NCBI GenBank assembly: GCA_037576215.1
Contig: JBANDB010000010.1
Location: 930,001 to 994,000 of the forward strand
DNA length: 64,000 nt
From: Armillaria gallica
Lineage: Eukaryota > Basidiomycota > Agaricomycetes > Agaricales > Physalacriaceae
Reading direction: 5' to 3'
Shown: positions 24,270-34,818 of the stretch, one piece after another
Position numbering within the stretch: the stretch's first letter is position 1
Layout of the letters: each line of letters starts with the position of its first letter
Made by a program: the position numbers and the translations under genes
Notes under the pieces: model-generated
Told to the model about the DNA's origin: nothing
Database searches by the model: none
Seen by the model: only the letters and a program-made list of their open reading frames with translations

Positions 24270-26099
24270 AAATCCGACGCTCTTTCGTCATCACATTAGC
24301 ATTCTACTCCCAACACTACCTATACCGCGACGTCTCGGCCGAAGCACAAGACGAACTTTGCATAATGACCTGTTATACTACATAGCTATTCACGACCCGA
24401 CAACCCACGCGATGCCGAGCTTCATGACGCCTCTGCTGTACTTGATGCACCACAGGTTAAGGACTATCTATATATTTATTTCCCATGTTTGATTATCCTT
24501 AGTAAAGTTATAAGCTTTCGGACACTTTGGCATTATACATACACTCCTTTGGATTTTTTTAGAGGTCTGATTCATAGGCCGTAACATTGCTGATGTGCTC
24601 GGGTCGTCAAAATTTACAGACTTTGAAAAACACTATTTTTTGGGATTCGGCTCGCTCGAGGTATGTCATCAACCTCTTGTCCTTGCCTACGTTCAAGACA
24701 TCAACGTCGTAGGTAAGGTTATTCCTCGTCCTATAGTTTGACTCGAACCGCACACCCATAGCTTGAGGTTAACAGTCGATCAAGTGTATTTCGGTCGATT
24801 ATTATCGAGTGTCGAAGGGATTGCAAGTATCCTTTAGCTGGATCCTATGCAATCTAGACAAGTCGCTCTGTTGATTGCAATGCTCGTGGTTGACAGTTGA
24901 TTGTTGACAGCGTTGTCGCGGGGTGATACGTATCGTCTGGAACGGCAACAACATCACTTTCATCCGTGTATCTACTACAGTCGTCTGTCTACGTTGCAAG
25001 CGCTACTATTACCCTCTTTGACGACCCAAAAAGAGTTCTATGGGCATCAGTTCTCCTGTCGCTCCGCAGACACTCTAAATGCATCGGGCCCTTCTACATT
25101 CTGCGTTTGGTTGACCAAAACAAGTCTCCACCAAGGGACCATAGTCTGAATTATTCTCCTGAATCAGCCCGAATCCCACCTGTTCCCAGCTCCCCTCTCG
25201 GTGAACCGGTTTCCCCGGGTGTGTCGGCATATAGCAGTGTACTTGTAAACGAGTTCCGACCAAGGTTACCTTGGGCCTTCGAGCGTGTTCAATGGCTGGG
25301 CGTCCAAGCTTTCCACAATGGGGCGGCCGGCTAAGTTTTGTCCGAGCCCTGCCTGCCTGACTCTGGTTGCGTAGTGCTCCACAAGTAATAATGATCAGGT
25401 GCGCCCATTTACATATGGTACGAGGAAAGTCCACTGTCTCTGAGTACGGCTGCGAGTATTCGTCAGGCATCAAGCGCGGGGTTTCGCAGCTTCCCCACTA
25501 TCGTTGGATTGGAGTCACTGACGTCCTATTGTACAGCCGCCACCGCACTGCTCCTGTCGCGTACCTGTTTGGTGTGTATGAAGGCTGTTCGCTAGGAAAG
25601 TACTGGCAACTGCTTTCCCCGGGGGTCACACCACCCAATGCGGGGGCGGCCCGCGCATGGGCCACAATTCCGGGGAAGGTTGTACCTCTTGAGCTTTCAT
25701 TTCGGCTATGATTGAAGACTTTTACCTACAGCAACCGTGCAGGCGATGGTGTGAATCATATTTGACAACCCGTGAGTTTTGTGCACCTCAAGGCCCTTCC
25801 GCAGCTATGTACTTACGCTTTGCGTTGAAAAGGACTCAGGCATTAGGTTTCACCGCATCTTCTGATTTTCATTTCGCTCCGGCAGATTACTCCACCTATT
25901 AGCTAGCTATGACCATACGAGTTCGTTACACATTTTCTGAATATCCTTCTGATGTATAATGTACTTAATTTAAAAAAATCGACGTCAACGAGATCCGGGC
26001 TTGAGAATATTTTTGGGTTTTTTTCGTAGATCGGATATGTACCGGTCCGGCTGCCGATTCAAGGGATTTTCTGAACATGATGGTACATTCCTAAACTTC
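24270..26099. other. 1.8-kb gap without a recognised gene
   Basis: Open frames up to about 130 codons occur on both strands (for example near 25075-25473 and 25367-25711), but none shows a domain, splice-consistent extension or plausible codon pattern. It may hold the KRE6 3' UTR, the promoter of the folate gene, a non-coding RNA, or remains of a lost gene. Confidence 0.4.
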
Positions 26100-27488
26100 A
26101 TGTCTATTGATTTGACTCTTGACCGGATAAGAGATCTTTCTCGCTATTTGCCGCCTTATACTCGGCCCACAATCCATGTCGCAGGAACGAACGGAAAGGG
26201 TAGCGTGGTGGCTTTCGTTTCCTCGATTTTGAGCGCTTCTGATCCCCCTTCATCCGTTGGCCGTTTCAATAGTCCCCATTTACTCTCTGTGCATGACTCT
26301 ATCGTCATCGATGACAGGGCAGTTACCCCAGAGGTATATTCTGGTGCCAGTATACTGGTGGAGACCACCTCCAAAGAGCATAATTTGCCCATCAGCAGCT
26401 TTGAAAAGCTCACCTTAACAGCACTCATCGTTTTTGAGCAGGCGAAAGTGGATTTTGTGGTCCTGGAGGTGGGGATGGGAGGCCGTCTGGATGCTACCAA
26501 TATCATCCCTGACGAGTGCATACTTCTATCGGTCTTGGCTACCGTTGATTTGGACCATCAGGCTTTTCTGGGAACGACCGTTGCTGCTATTGCCAAAGAG
26601 AAAGCGGCTATTGCCAGGAGAGGGAAGCCTTTTGTTTTGGGGTACCAGGTACACGGTGAAGTTGAAGAGGTAGCTAGGGAGGCGGTGACGTCTATCGATG
26701 GAATTTTCTTCGGTGCACTTCCAGTGTCTGCTCGTCCGTGGAATGTGTCTGTAGATGGACCAGAGCCACCTTCATTTTCAATTTCGCCAGTGTGGCATTC
26801 GCCTCCTCCTTCGCCTGTCCAGGCTTATCTTCCTTCCCTATCGCAAGACATTATTACTTGTCTACCTCTTCACGGTGATCATCAACTCCAAAATCTAGGA
26901 TTGGCCTTGGGAGTTGTAGATGCTCTCATCTCCCAGTATCTAATTGTCCGAGACCGTCTCACCCCGGCAGCCATCGTCCGAGGCATCAAACAAACAGAAT
27001 GGCCGGGGAGACTCTCTTTCCACTCTGTCGATCTTGATGAGCAAGAACTACCAGTACTGGTAGACGGGGCGCACAATCCTGCGTCCTCCGAATGTCTGGC
27101 TAGGTACTTGACACATCTTGTGTCTTCGTTGAAGTCCACGGAGCAACCAACCACCATCACCTATATATTGGCCCTATCTCATTCTCCCCCCAAAACACCT
27201 CGAGAAACTTTGGCGCCTTTGTTCAGTATTGGCGGTCCATCTCTCTTTCGGGTGGCCGTTGTACCATTCTCTCCACCAGAAGGCATGCCCTGGGTAAAGG
27301 TGGAGGACACCCTGGTGATGAAAGACACTGTACGGACTCTTTCTCCAGATGCGGAGATATGCGAGGAAGAACACGGCTTGCTTGATGCGCTGAAATGGGC
27401 ACGCGTGCCGAGTGGTAATGGTCTGGTAGTTTTGGCTGGGAGTTTGTATCTTGTAGCTGATTTTTATCGGCTCTTCAAGAGGATTTGA
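26100..27488 (+). CDS. FOL3: dihydrofolate synthase / folylpolyglutamate synthase-type ligase
   Basis: ATP-dependent Mur-ligase-family enzyme that adds glutamate to dihydropteroate (FOL3 type) or to folates. Single exon of 462 residues; the start at 26100 (MSIDLTLDRIRDLSRYLPPY) matches the compact N-terminus of FOL3-type proteins, although the frame is open upstream. Motifs: the P-loop HVAGTNGKGSVVAFV, then VGRFNSPHLLSVHDSI, the omega-loop-like EVGMGGRLDATNII, TVDLDHQAFLG, and the C-terminal domain with PGRLSFHS and VLVDGAHNPASSECLA. The absence of a mitochondrial presequence and the short length favour dihydrofolate synthase over folylpolyglutamate synthase. Confidence 0.88.
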   Translation: MSIDLTLDRIRDLSRYLPPYTRPTIHVAGTNGKGSVVAFVSSILSASDPPSSVGRFNSPHLLSVHDSIVIDDRAVTPEVYSGASILVETTSKEHNLPISSFEKLTLTALIVFEQAKVDFVVLEVGMGGRLDATNIIPDECILLSVLATVDLDHQAFLGTTVAAIAKEKAAIARRGKPFVLGYQVHGEVEEVAREAVTSIDGIFFGALPVSARPWNVSVDGPEPPSFSISPVWHSPPPSPVQAYLPSLSQDIITCLPLHGDHQLQNLGLALGVVDALISQYLIVRDRLTPAAIVRGIKQTEWPGRLSFHSVDLDEQELPVLVDGAHNPASSECLARYLTHLVSSLKSTEQPTTITYILALSHSPPKTPRETLAPLFSIGGPSLFRVAVVPFSPPEGMPWVKVEDTLVMKDTVRTLSPDAEICEEEHGLLDALKWARVPSGNGLVVLAGSLYLVADFYRLFKRI

Positions 27489-27947
27489 GTTCCTAGATAC
27501 AGCGTGTACTTTACTTGCTGTGGATCCTACAGAATTTATAATAATTTTGAGAGTTAATTGCATTACCTTTTTGGGAAGTGACAGCTTCACTTTGAACTCA
27601 CCGCACCATTGTCAGCGTGCATGCACTCTCGTGTATTACCTCCCTGCATGCACCAATGACGACCATTGGATCAAGGCATGATCTTGAAGAAATACAGGGC
27701 ATCCGGTCTTCGGTTCCCAATCACAGAGACGCGTCGATACCGGGCTCAAGGTGTGTCTCATTGGTGCTATCTTGCAGCTGTATTTTCTCAAGTATTTCCT
27801 CCAGTAAAGCATGGCAGAGAGAAAAACCTACCCCAATTTCTGTTCCAAGCGCTTCAGCTCCTGTGCGTCCTTATACTTCTTCTCTATCGACCGTCTTTTG
27901 ACAATGACTCCAAGCGTGGTGGCTTCAATCCATTTTCCGTCAGCCGG
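27489..27947. other. upstream region of the Ulp protease, possibly with 5' exon
   Basis: Open frames continue upstream of the start chosen for the protease (27948), and an additional 5' exon cannot be excluded. No other gene was recognised. Confidence 0.4.
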
Positions 27948-30900
27948 ATGCAGGATAATCTTCATGGCAACAATAAGCAACAGAATCGATCTACCGCAAG
28001 GACAAGCATAACGTCGACTAGCAACAACAGCCGACCAGTGAAACGACGGAAGATCAATGATTCCAAGCCTTGTATGCTCTCCGTCAATCATTAAGATACT
28101 AATACAAAATAAACTTTAGCCGGTACAAGCAATTCAAGGTCAAAACTCCCTCCCATAGCTCCAGAGGACAATAACGAAGTCATCATATTGGACGACGGTC
28201 CTGAAGACGTCGGTCAACGAATCGCTCAGCCTTCCAGTGAGGAGCTGGACATTCCAACTCGGATGCCAAGCGTGAAGCGGCCAGAAAAGCATGCCTTTGA
28301 TGAAGATAAGCCGACGCCAGATTCCGGGATAGAATTCCTAAGGAACAAGCACGGTCGATCTACGAGTCCTATCGAATCATTTGCTTCTCCCGTGCCAAAG
28401 CGAGGAACAGTGAAAAACATAGTCAGTCGGATTGAGAAGAGGAATGAGCTAGCCCAGCCGGATAAGATCCCTCGTATTGATCTACGGGCAAAGTTGAAGA
28501 TGAAATCGAAGGCTTGTCCCTTCTCGACATCCATCAATTTCCATGCGCAACTAATTTCTGCAGGATAATAAAACTCAAGGGCGACTCCCACCTCAAAGGC
28601 CACCAGATGCCCCGTTCAATCCTACACTTCCGGCCAAGGAAAAGGTTAAGGAGGGCGAATGGATGCTGCCTCTTAAGGACTATATGCTTGGTACGGAGCA
28701 TATAGAAGAGAAATGCACTATTCACGTTAACAAGAAGAGGGGTACTTTTGAGCTTAGAAACGGGAATTTGTCGGCAAAGTCAAAGATTTTCCAAATTGAC
28801 CGTGATTTCAATCAATTTCAGGTAGATCATCTTCAATTTTCGTACGACCTATCCTGACAATTGACAGGGTATGGAGCGGGATAGGGAGCATCCCGTTTTC
28901 GCCCTGCGATCAACGTATGATAAAACCGCGGGCGTAAAGAAATCGGCGCGATTCGTTCCTGGTCTGTCTTTTCCTTTCGCTTCTGGCCTGTCCTGACTCA
29001 GAAACTCAGGCGATAAAGGACAAAAGGGTCAACTCTGTGTAAGGTTCGATAAGGGGCATCCCAAATGGCATGGGAATTCGTTTGATAACACGTTGGCGTG
29101 GTTTAAGGCAAACATAAAAGACAGTAGTATTGTTCGGTATGATCTAGTGCATCTCTTTCTTCAACAGGGAGGTATTGAATCTTGTGTATGCAGGCACGAC
29201 ACTGCTCTATGGAATGCCGCTTGTGCGCCTGATTCAGACCCAGTCGATATCGATACTGCACCAGAAAATTGGTCACCGCCCCCCGTGGAATCCGTTTCAG
29301 CATCAACGTCGCGAAAGTCTGTTTTGTCACCTTCCTTGCTGGACTGCTAATTGAATATCATCTACAGGTCAAAGCCAGGCCAACAAAACACCGGCCTACT
29401 TCATGCGAACGGGAAGATCAAATCCAGTAGCGTTGTAGTCTATGAACCAACTCCAGAATCGTCAGTACACTGTATTTTCATATATTCACCCATCTATAAG
29501 ATGATCCCTAGAATATCCGCGCCGCGCCGTTCGACTCGTCATTCCGATGCGCCACCCAAACCTCCGGAAGAGGAGCCTGATGAGCTGTCTGTATTTTTTT
29601 CTTTTGCTTGTCATACAGTGACTAATCGTATCAAGAATTCTGGTGTATCCGTGGGGGACGACGGGAGGAGTTAATCTCAGCAAAAGTGATCTCAATCGTT
29701 TGAAGCCAGGCGAATACCTCAACGATAACCTGATAGAACTTGGATTGAAGTATACATATCTCCTCTTCACCTTTCGTTTCTCATCTCTTCCCCAGGATGT
29801 GGCACTCGAGACTGGAGAAAGAAAATCCAGAACTCGCAAACGAAATCTATGTGTTTAGTTCTTTCTTCTATAAGAAGTTGAGCGTGAAGAAGTAGGCTTC
29901 TTTCAGACACTCGTGTTTATGACTGAGTGCCATTTTCAGCGCCGATGAGGGTTATAATGCCGTGCGTCGCTGGACTTCCAAGACCAACATATTCGCGAAG
30001 AAGTACATAATTGTGCCCATTAATGAGAAGTACTCCCCTTCCTTTATTCACGACAGCAGTGACAGAACTTACCTCATAGCTTTCACTGGTACCTTGCGAT
30101 CATCTATCAACCCGAGCACATTCTTTTGCCTCCGCTTCAAATAACGTCTCCAGCAACGCGTGGCCGAACACGGCAGTCAATTGTAACTCCAGCCTCTCCT
30201 TTAGCGGACCCACTTCGAGAGATCTCCCCCGAAGCTACTCTCGACGACAGTCCTGTCTCCGCCCATGTTTTCTCTAGCGAAGCACAGGAGGCGCATGATG
30301 TGGAAGAACTTCTGCGTTTGTCTCAATCATTTAACATTGAGGAAGATTCCATAGAAGGGACTACCACTGAAGTACATGATGTGGACATGCGCGAACCCCT
30401 AGATGACGACACCAATATGGATATTGACGAAGAAATACCCGCAGGCTTTCGGCGTCGATCTCTTTCGGTCACAGCTGACGATCGTCCGCGGGGACAGTCC
30501 AGTAGTTTCGTACCCGAGGACGAAAACATCCGATCCGACGAAGCACAAGTTACAGCCTCCGGGAGTGAGTCTCAACCCCTGTCACCCCAGTTCGAAGGAG
30601 AGAGGTCAGATGTAATCGATATTGACACTGCCCATTCCTTATTCGACGGGGACGATGATGTTGAGTCTGCCTCTACCCATATCGAAGAGTCTGTCTCCTG
30701 CCCTGGGGGGATACCACCATCACGATTCTACGCGTCTGACAAAAAGGGCAAACGGAAGGCGGAACCACAGTCTGATCCTGTCATCGTTGCTGAGGATGCG
30801 CAGAGCCCTCAGAAAGGGAAACTGAAGACTTATTCTTTGCGAAAGCGCAAAGCCGAGGACGATGCTGATACGCAAGTGGAAGTCCCTGACGATGATGAAG

Positions 30901-31603
30901 TGACGGTACTTGACGGCCGGCCCTCGTACGTCTACTTTATAGTAATAACGTACTCGTCTTGTACTCACATTTTTCCAGGACATATATCTTCACGATGGAC
31001 TCTCTCGGTTCTCGACATCCTAGAGTTATCAGTGTGCTAGGGAATTACCTTCGACTAGAAGCGATAGACAAGAAGGGGATCGAGGCTACAAGCAAACCAT
31101 TTGGGAAGCAGGCATTGGTAAGTGGAATGAATGATGTTCAACTTGTGACTGACAGCAATGCAGGTACCAGTACAACCCAATTTTTGCGACTGCGGTATCT
31201 ATCTTATACACTTTGCACAAACTTTCATGTCCGATCCTACGCGATACTGTAGTATCATTACAGCTGTTCGTGTTGCTTAGATTCTCTCTTTATGCCGTGT
31301 CCAAAATGCTGACCAATTTCGCAGCGTAAGGGAAGCGATAACATGCAAAAGGATCGCAAGGCGGTGTGGAAGGCTGAGGATATTGGCGGCATGAGGGAAA
31401 ATCTTAGAGACCAGCTGCTGGGGCTGTCAAAGGAGTGGCGTGTATGGAAGAGTAAGGAGAAGGAGAAGGACGACATAACGATGATCGAGTCGTCCGATAG
31501 TGAAGTGGATATCGTTGAAGTTGAGACGACACCTGCTCCCTCGACGGCGGGACAGGCTAAGGGCAAGACCCGCGGCGGCGGCAAAGGAGGCAAACGCAAG
31601 TAA
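27948..31603 (+). CDS. ULP2: Ulp-type SUMO protease (C48 family, Ulp2/SENP6-7-like)
   Basis: Cysteine protease that removes SUMO. The N-terminal part is disordered and charged, with RPVKRRKIND. A folded segment with EGEWMLPLKDYMLGTEHIEE and GTFELRNGNLSAKSKIFQI resembles the PH-like region found in Ulp2 proteins. The catalytic domain starts at LVYPWGTTGGVNLSKSDLNR and LKPGEYLNDNLIELGLK. Catalytic residues are His in LHWYLAIIYQPEH (about 30080), Asp in TMDSLG (about 30993) and Cys in NFCDCGIYLIHFAQ (about 31187). An insertion of roughly 270 acidic, Ser-rich residues separates His from Asp. The C-terminus ends in SDSEVDIVEVETTP and a Gly/Lys tail. The start is uncertain: 27948 is the first ATG in the frame that joins the next exon. 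Confidence 0.88.
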
Positions 31604-31834
31604 CTGGTAATATCCCCTCTTAATCTCTATTCCCATCATCCCCACTGTATTTTTGTTCTTTTCGTGGCCTCGCATCATCATCATATCATTATATCGTGTC
31701 CATTCGACGAATCAACTTCTACGATACTTGTATTACCTTACCGTACATGCTTGGGTGCCGATACGTTATCACTCCATACTATTCTGCATTAGATTCAAGC
31801 GCAACAGAGCTTGTAATTTTTCTTAGATTGGTGA

Positions 31835-33487
31835 TTAGGCATCACTATTTTCGTGTATTCGTATACAATCTACGTCAAAGTCCCCGTCTTGCCATCTCCA
31901 GATGGTGAATCTATGGTTTACTCCGGGCAAAGTGGGTAAACAAGTTACCCCGCCGCACCCGCCTGTCTTCTCCATTGGTATGAGATAAAACACCTCTTTA
32001 ACACGGGAGTGCAACAATGCCATGCTGCACATCACACAGGGTTCGTGCGTGATGAAAAGTGAGAGGGAGGTAAGGAGATAATTCGTTCCATTCTTCGCAG
32101 AATCGGGGGGAGGCGACGACTCTCTCCTCGCCTCGTGGTATCGATCCACGATGCCCCTTACGAGATTGGGCACACAATGGCGCAAAGGATGGCCCGTCGA
32201 CGTTCGTGTATCTGAAGCGGTGGCGGTCACCAGAATAACTTCTTCGTTATCGACCTCGTAGGGAATAGGCACATGGGCAGCGATGGGCAGCTGTAGGACA
32301 GTCAGTGGGAGGACTACAACGCAGAAAAAAAGAACAACTTCTCCGTTTTTTTGGGCTCGCAGGGCAGTGGCGACGGTCAGGCTCATCGCATCTCGTGCCC
32401 AGGCCACTTTTCTCTGCGACCAAGGTTCGGTTTCGCCGTTCCGACGTGGAGCATATATGGTAGGCCAGTAACTTGATTTGAGGGCAAGGGAGGTGGGCGT
32501 AAGAGCAGCGGATGTCGGTACCGGGAGCTGGATGGGATCAGGTAGATTAAAGTCGGTCGGGGGGGATGGACATGTGGGTAGTGCTGTCAGTAAGAGCCGG
32601 GTCCTGCCATCCTGCTTTTGAACGCGTTTGAGGTGACCTAGATCGTCGGTATCGAGACCAACTTGCTTGAGCCATCTGTCAGAAGTTTATTTAATGGTAG
32701 ATATTGTTGATAGGTTCACTGGTATTACTTGAGCATTGCAGTTGTGTGTCTTGGGTCCGGGATATCCACTGCCCAGGCTTGAACTAGGTAGAATCGTCAA
32801 TTTTAGCCTGCCTAGCTAGGGTAGGAAAAATGATTTACTTGTTCTTATGCTCGCTAGGTCTTCTTCGTCTGGAGGGGGCTTGATTTTGAAGAAAGGAAGG
32901 TTATCTTCAGTAACGATATCATCGTGGCTTTGGCTATTAGCAGACATAGGAAGGGGCTCTTCTGCCTCGGATTCCTCGGCGGGATGGCTGTCAGATTCAA
33001 CAGGCTGAAACCATAAATTGTGACCATAGAAGATGCATAGCTCCTCGCCAGACTCAATATCGCGAACGGTGGTGTATCGTATGGAATCTGTCGCAAGGTC
33101 GATTTCGTAGGTGACATTGGGAGGATCAGCATGGTTGAATAGAGAACCTATCTTTCGATATGTTATACGGCATGAACAGAGGAAAAATAAAGAACGCACC
33201 AAGTCCCAAAGCTAGAGCCATCCGCCCATCCTTGCACTTGAATGTATAATGGTCGAGAACCGTGTGTCTGCCGTGCGATTCGTATTCTTCCTTTGAGAAC
33301 AAGAGAATAGGGCTGATTTCAACGAGCGTCCGCTTTGCAATGAACCGAGAAGCTGAGAAGGAAATAAGAGGGTGTCGAGAAGGAACAGAATGTGTCGCCT
33401 ACCGTATATGCCGCGGCCTTTGCCTTCTGAGTACTGTATGCGACATCCTGTGTTGTTGAGATGCTCGGGTGCCGAAAGAGAGGGCAT
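31835..33487 (-). CDS. TAD3: SET domain fused to tRNA-specific adenosine deaminase subunit Tad3
   Basis: Six exons (33487-33403, 33352-33200, 33147-32839, 32783-32729, 32675-32339, 32290-31835) sum to 1395 nt, encoding 464 residues. Residues 1 to about 110 form a small SET domain: GKGRGIYASRFIAKRTLVEI, SLFNHADPPNV (N-H-x-x-x-P-N) and GEELCIFYG. An acidic linker follows. From about residue 170 the protein is Tad3-like: AWAVDIPDPRH, then HPLRHCVPNLVR, in which the usual catalytic Glu of the H-x-E motif is Val as in Tad3 proteins, and zinc ligands in PCVMCSMALLHSR. Tad3 partners Tad2 to make inosine at tRNA position 34. The deaminase exon has no ATG of its own near the conserved start, which supports one transcript. 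A methyltransferase role for the SET part is unproven. Confidence 0.83.
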
Positions 33488-33873
33488 CGCCAAACTCGTG
33501 ACCACGACACGTCTTGACACACGACCATGGTAGATCTCGCTCCCCGACCGCTGCCCTCGATACTGTTACTTGCACTGCTGCCCGTCGCAGCCTGGTTCGT
33601 CGTCAGGCCACTCCTCGACCCAGTACCTCCCCTTCCGGCCCTATACACCTGCTTTGGGTTCTCAATATTCGCATTCTTGGCAACATTGTATCTTGTTCCT
33701 GCACTCGGGCCAAGGCAAATTTAAAGGGAAAAGGCTTGATAAAAGTCTACCACACACCAATGTACGTTCTATTCTGCGCGGTCTGGTTTTGTTCTCAAGG
33801 CATTGCAGTCCAGAGAGCCTTGAACTTGCTTGTATATCGGTTTACACCCTGGCTCTGCTGCTCTTTACGCCTT
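33311..33873 (+). repeat. left copy of inverted duplication (SET exon 1-2 / ALG7 exon 1-2)
   Basis: This segment is an inverted copy of 38508-39126. It covers SET exon 2 (part), intron and exon 1 on the minus strand, 39 intergenic bases, and ALG7 exon 1, intron and part of exon 2 on the plus strand. In the 180-base stretch I compared by eye there are about nine differences. Identity stops abruptly at both ends: in SET exon 2 just after the GAAATCAGCC motif, and in ALG7 exon 2 just after CTGCTCTTTAC. Confidence 0.9.
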
Positions 33874-33874
33874 A
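33527..33874 (+). pseudogene. ALG7 5' fragment (pseudogene)
   Basis: Starts with [20 protein letters not shown] like the intact ALG7 gene at 37123-38867. A 10-nt deletion after LVPALGP shifts the frame and brings a stop at 33722-33724. The second exon remnant (PESLELACISVYTLALLLFT) runs only to about 33874, where similarity ends. It lacks all later exons and cannot make a transferase. It lies head to head with the intact SET-TAD3 gene, with only 39 bases between start codons. Confidence 0.92.
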
Positions 33875-34818
33875 AGTCTTCATCGGTCTTGTAATGTGTC
33901 GTTCCCGGGGAGTCAATGCTAAGGTCCGCACAAATGCTAAACTCACAGCATACTCACTAGCGCTAGCGCTCATCGACATCTTCGAAGACTGAGCGACGGA
34001 TTCCAGTACGCTCAACGGAGGCTCCTTTGAACCCAAAAGATTCGTTGTACTGCAGGACCGGATCTCCTGAAGTGATCTGTTGCGTTGGCGAGGTAACTTT
34101 GTATGGCAATCTCCTTTCGCTTCTTGTTTCTTATTGTTTCCTCCGGTGTAGGAGGCTGAAGTCTCGGAGGTCACTTTATTGGAATCTTTAACTTCATCTT
34201 TGCACTCCCGACGCTTACTGCAGGAGCATCATGATTGGCGTGCTCTCCGTGTAGGCTTCGGTCTTATTGGAGATCGTGTTTTTGTATTTGACTTTTGACC
34301 GGATGGACCGTTGGCCGCGGCGGGTATATGTATGGCGTTTCGAGGTATGCTGTTGTGTTGGTTATAGTAGAAGCAGTTGCAGCGCGGTCGTGTGTACGTC
34401 GATGTACTTCGAATATACATACTTCCCTATGCTATCAAAATGAGAATACCTTCGGTAGGGAATACAATCGCCCAATAGTCGTCCAGTAGCTATTCTATCA
34501 TTATCTTTTCGATACATTGTAAATACAGGACATTTGGGCGATAGTGTCCGGCTACTATTTCCCTCGAAGTCCGGTGTTATATTCCCGCCTACAAGCTTGG
34601 TGCGGAGAGCTATCTTCGAGTAAAGGCGTTTTTGGCAGTGCTTAGACCAGCTAGCGTACGACAAATCCAATTGCTTCACACCCTTAAGATTCAGGCCTTT
34701 GGTCGTGTGCATGCAAGTTCAATTTTGTACATCCGATGGATCATATATACATGAGTGTGTGCGAAGGTGTGTTATTATAATCAAGTAATATCGTCTGAGA
34801 CTACGTCGTCTAAATCTA
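33875..34818. other. intergenic beyond the left inversion breakpoint
   Basis: About 940 bases between the end of the ALG7 fragment and the ICL stop. It should contain the ICL 3' UTR. An open frame of about 100 codons at 33872-34174 (-) shows no recognised domain. The left edge is the proposed breakpoint junction. Confidence 0.45.
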
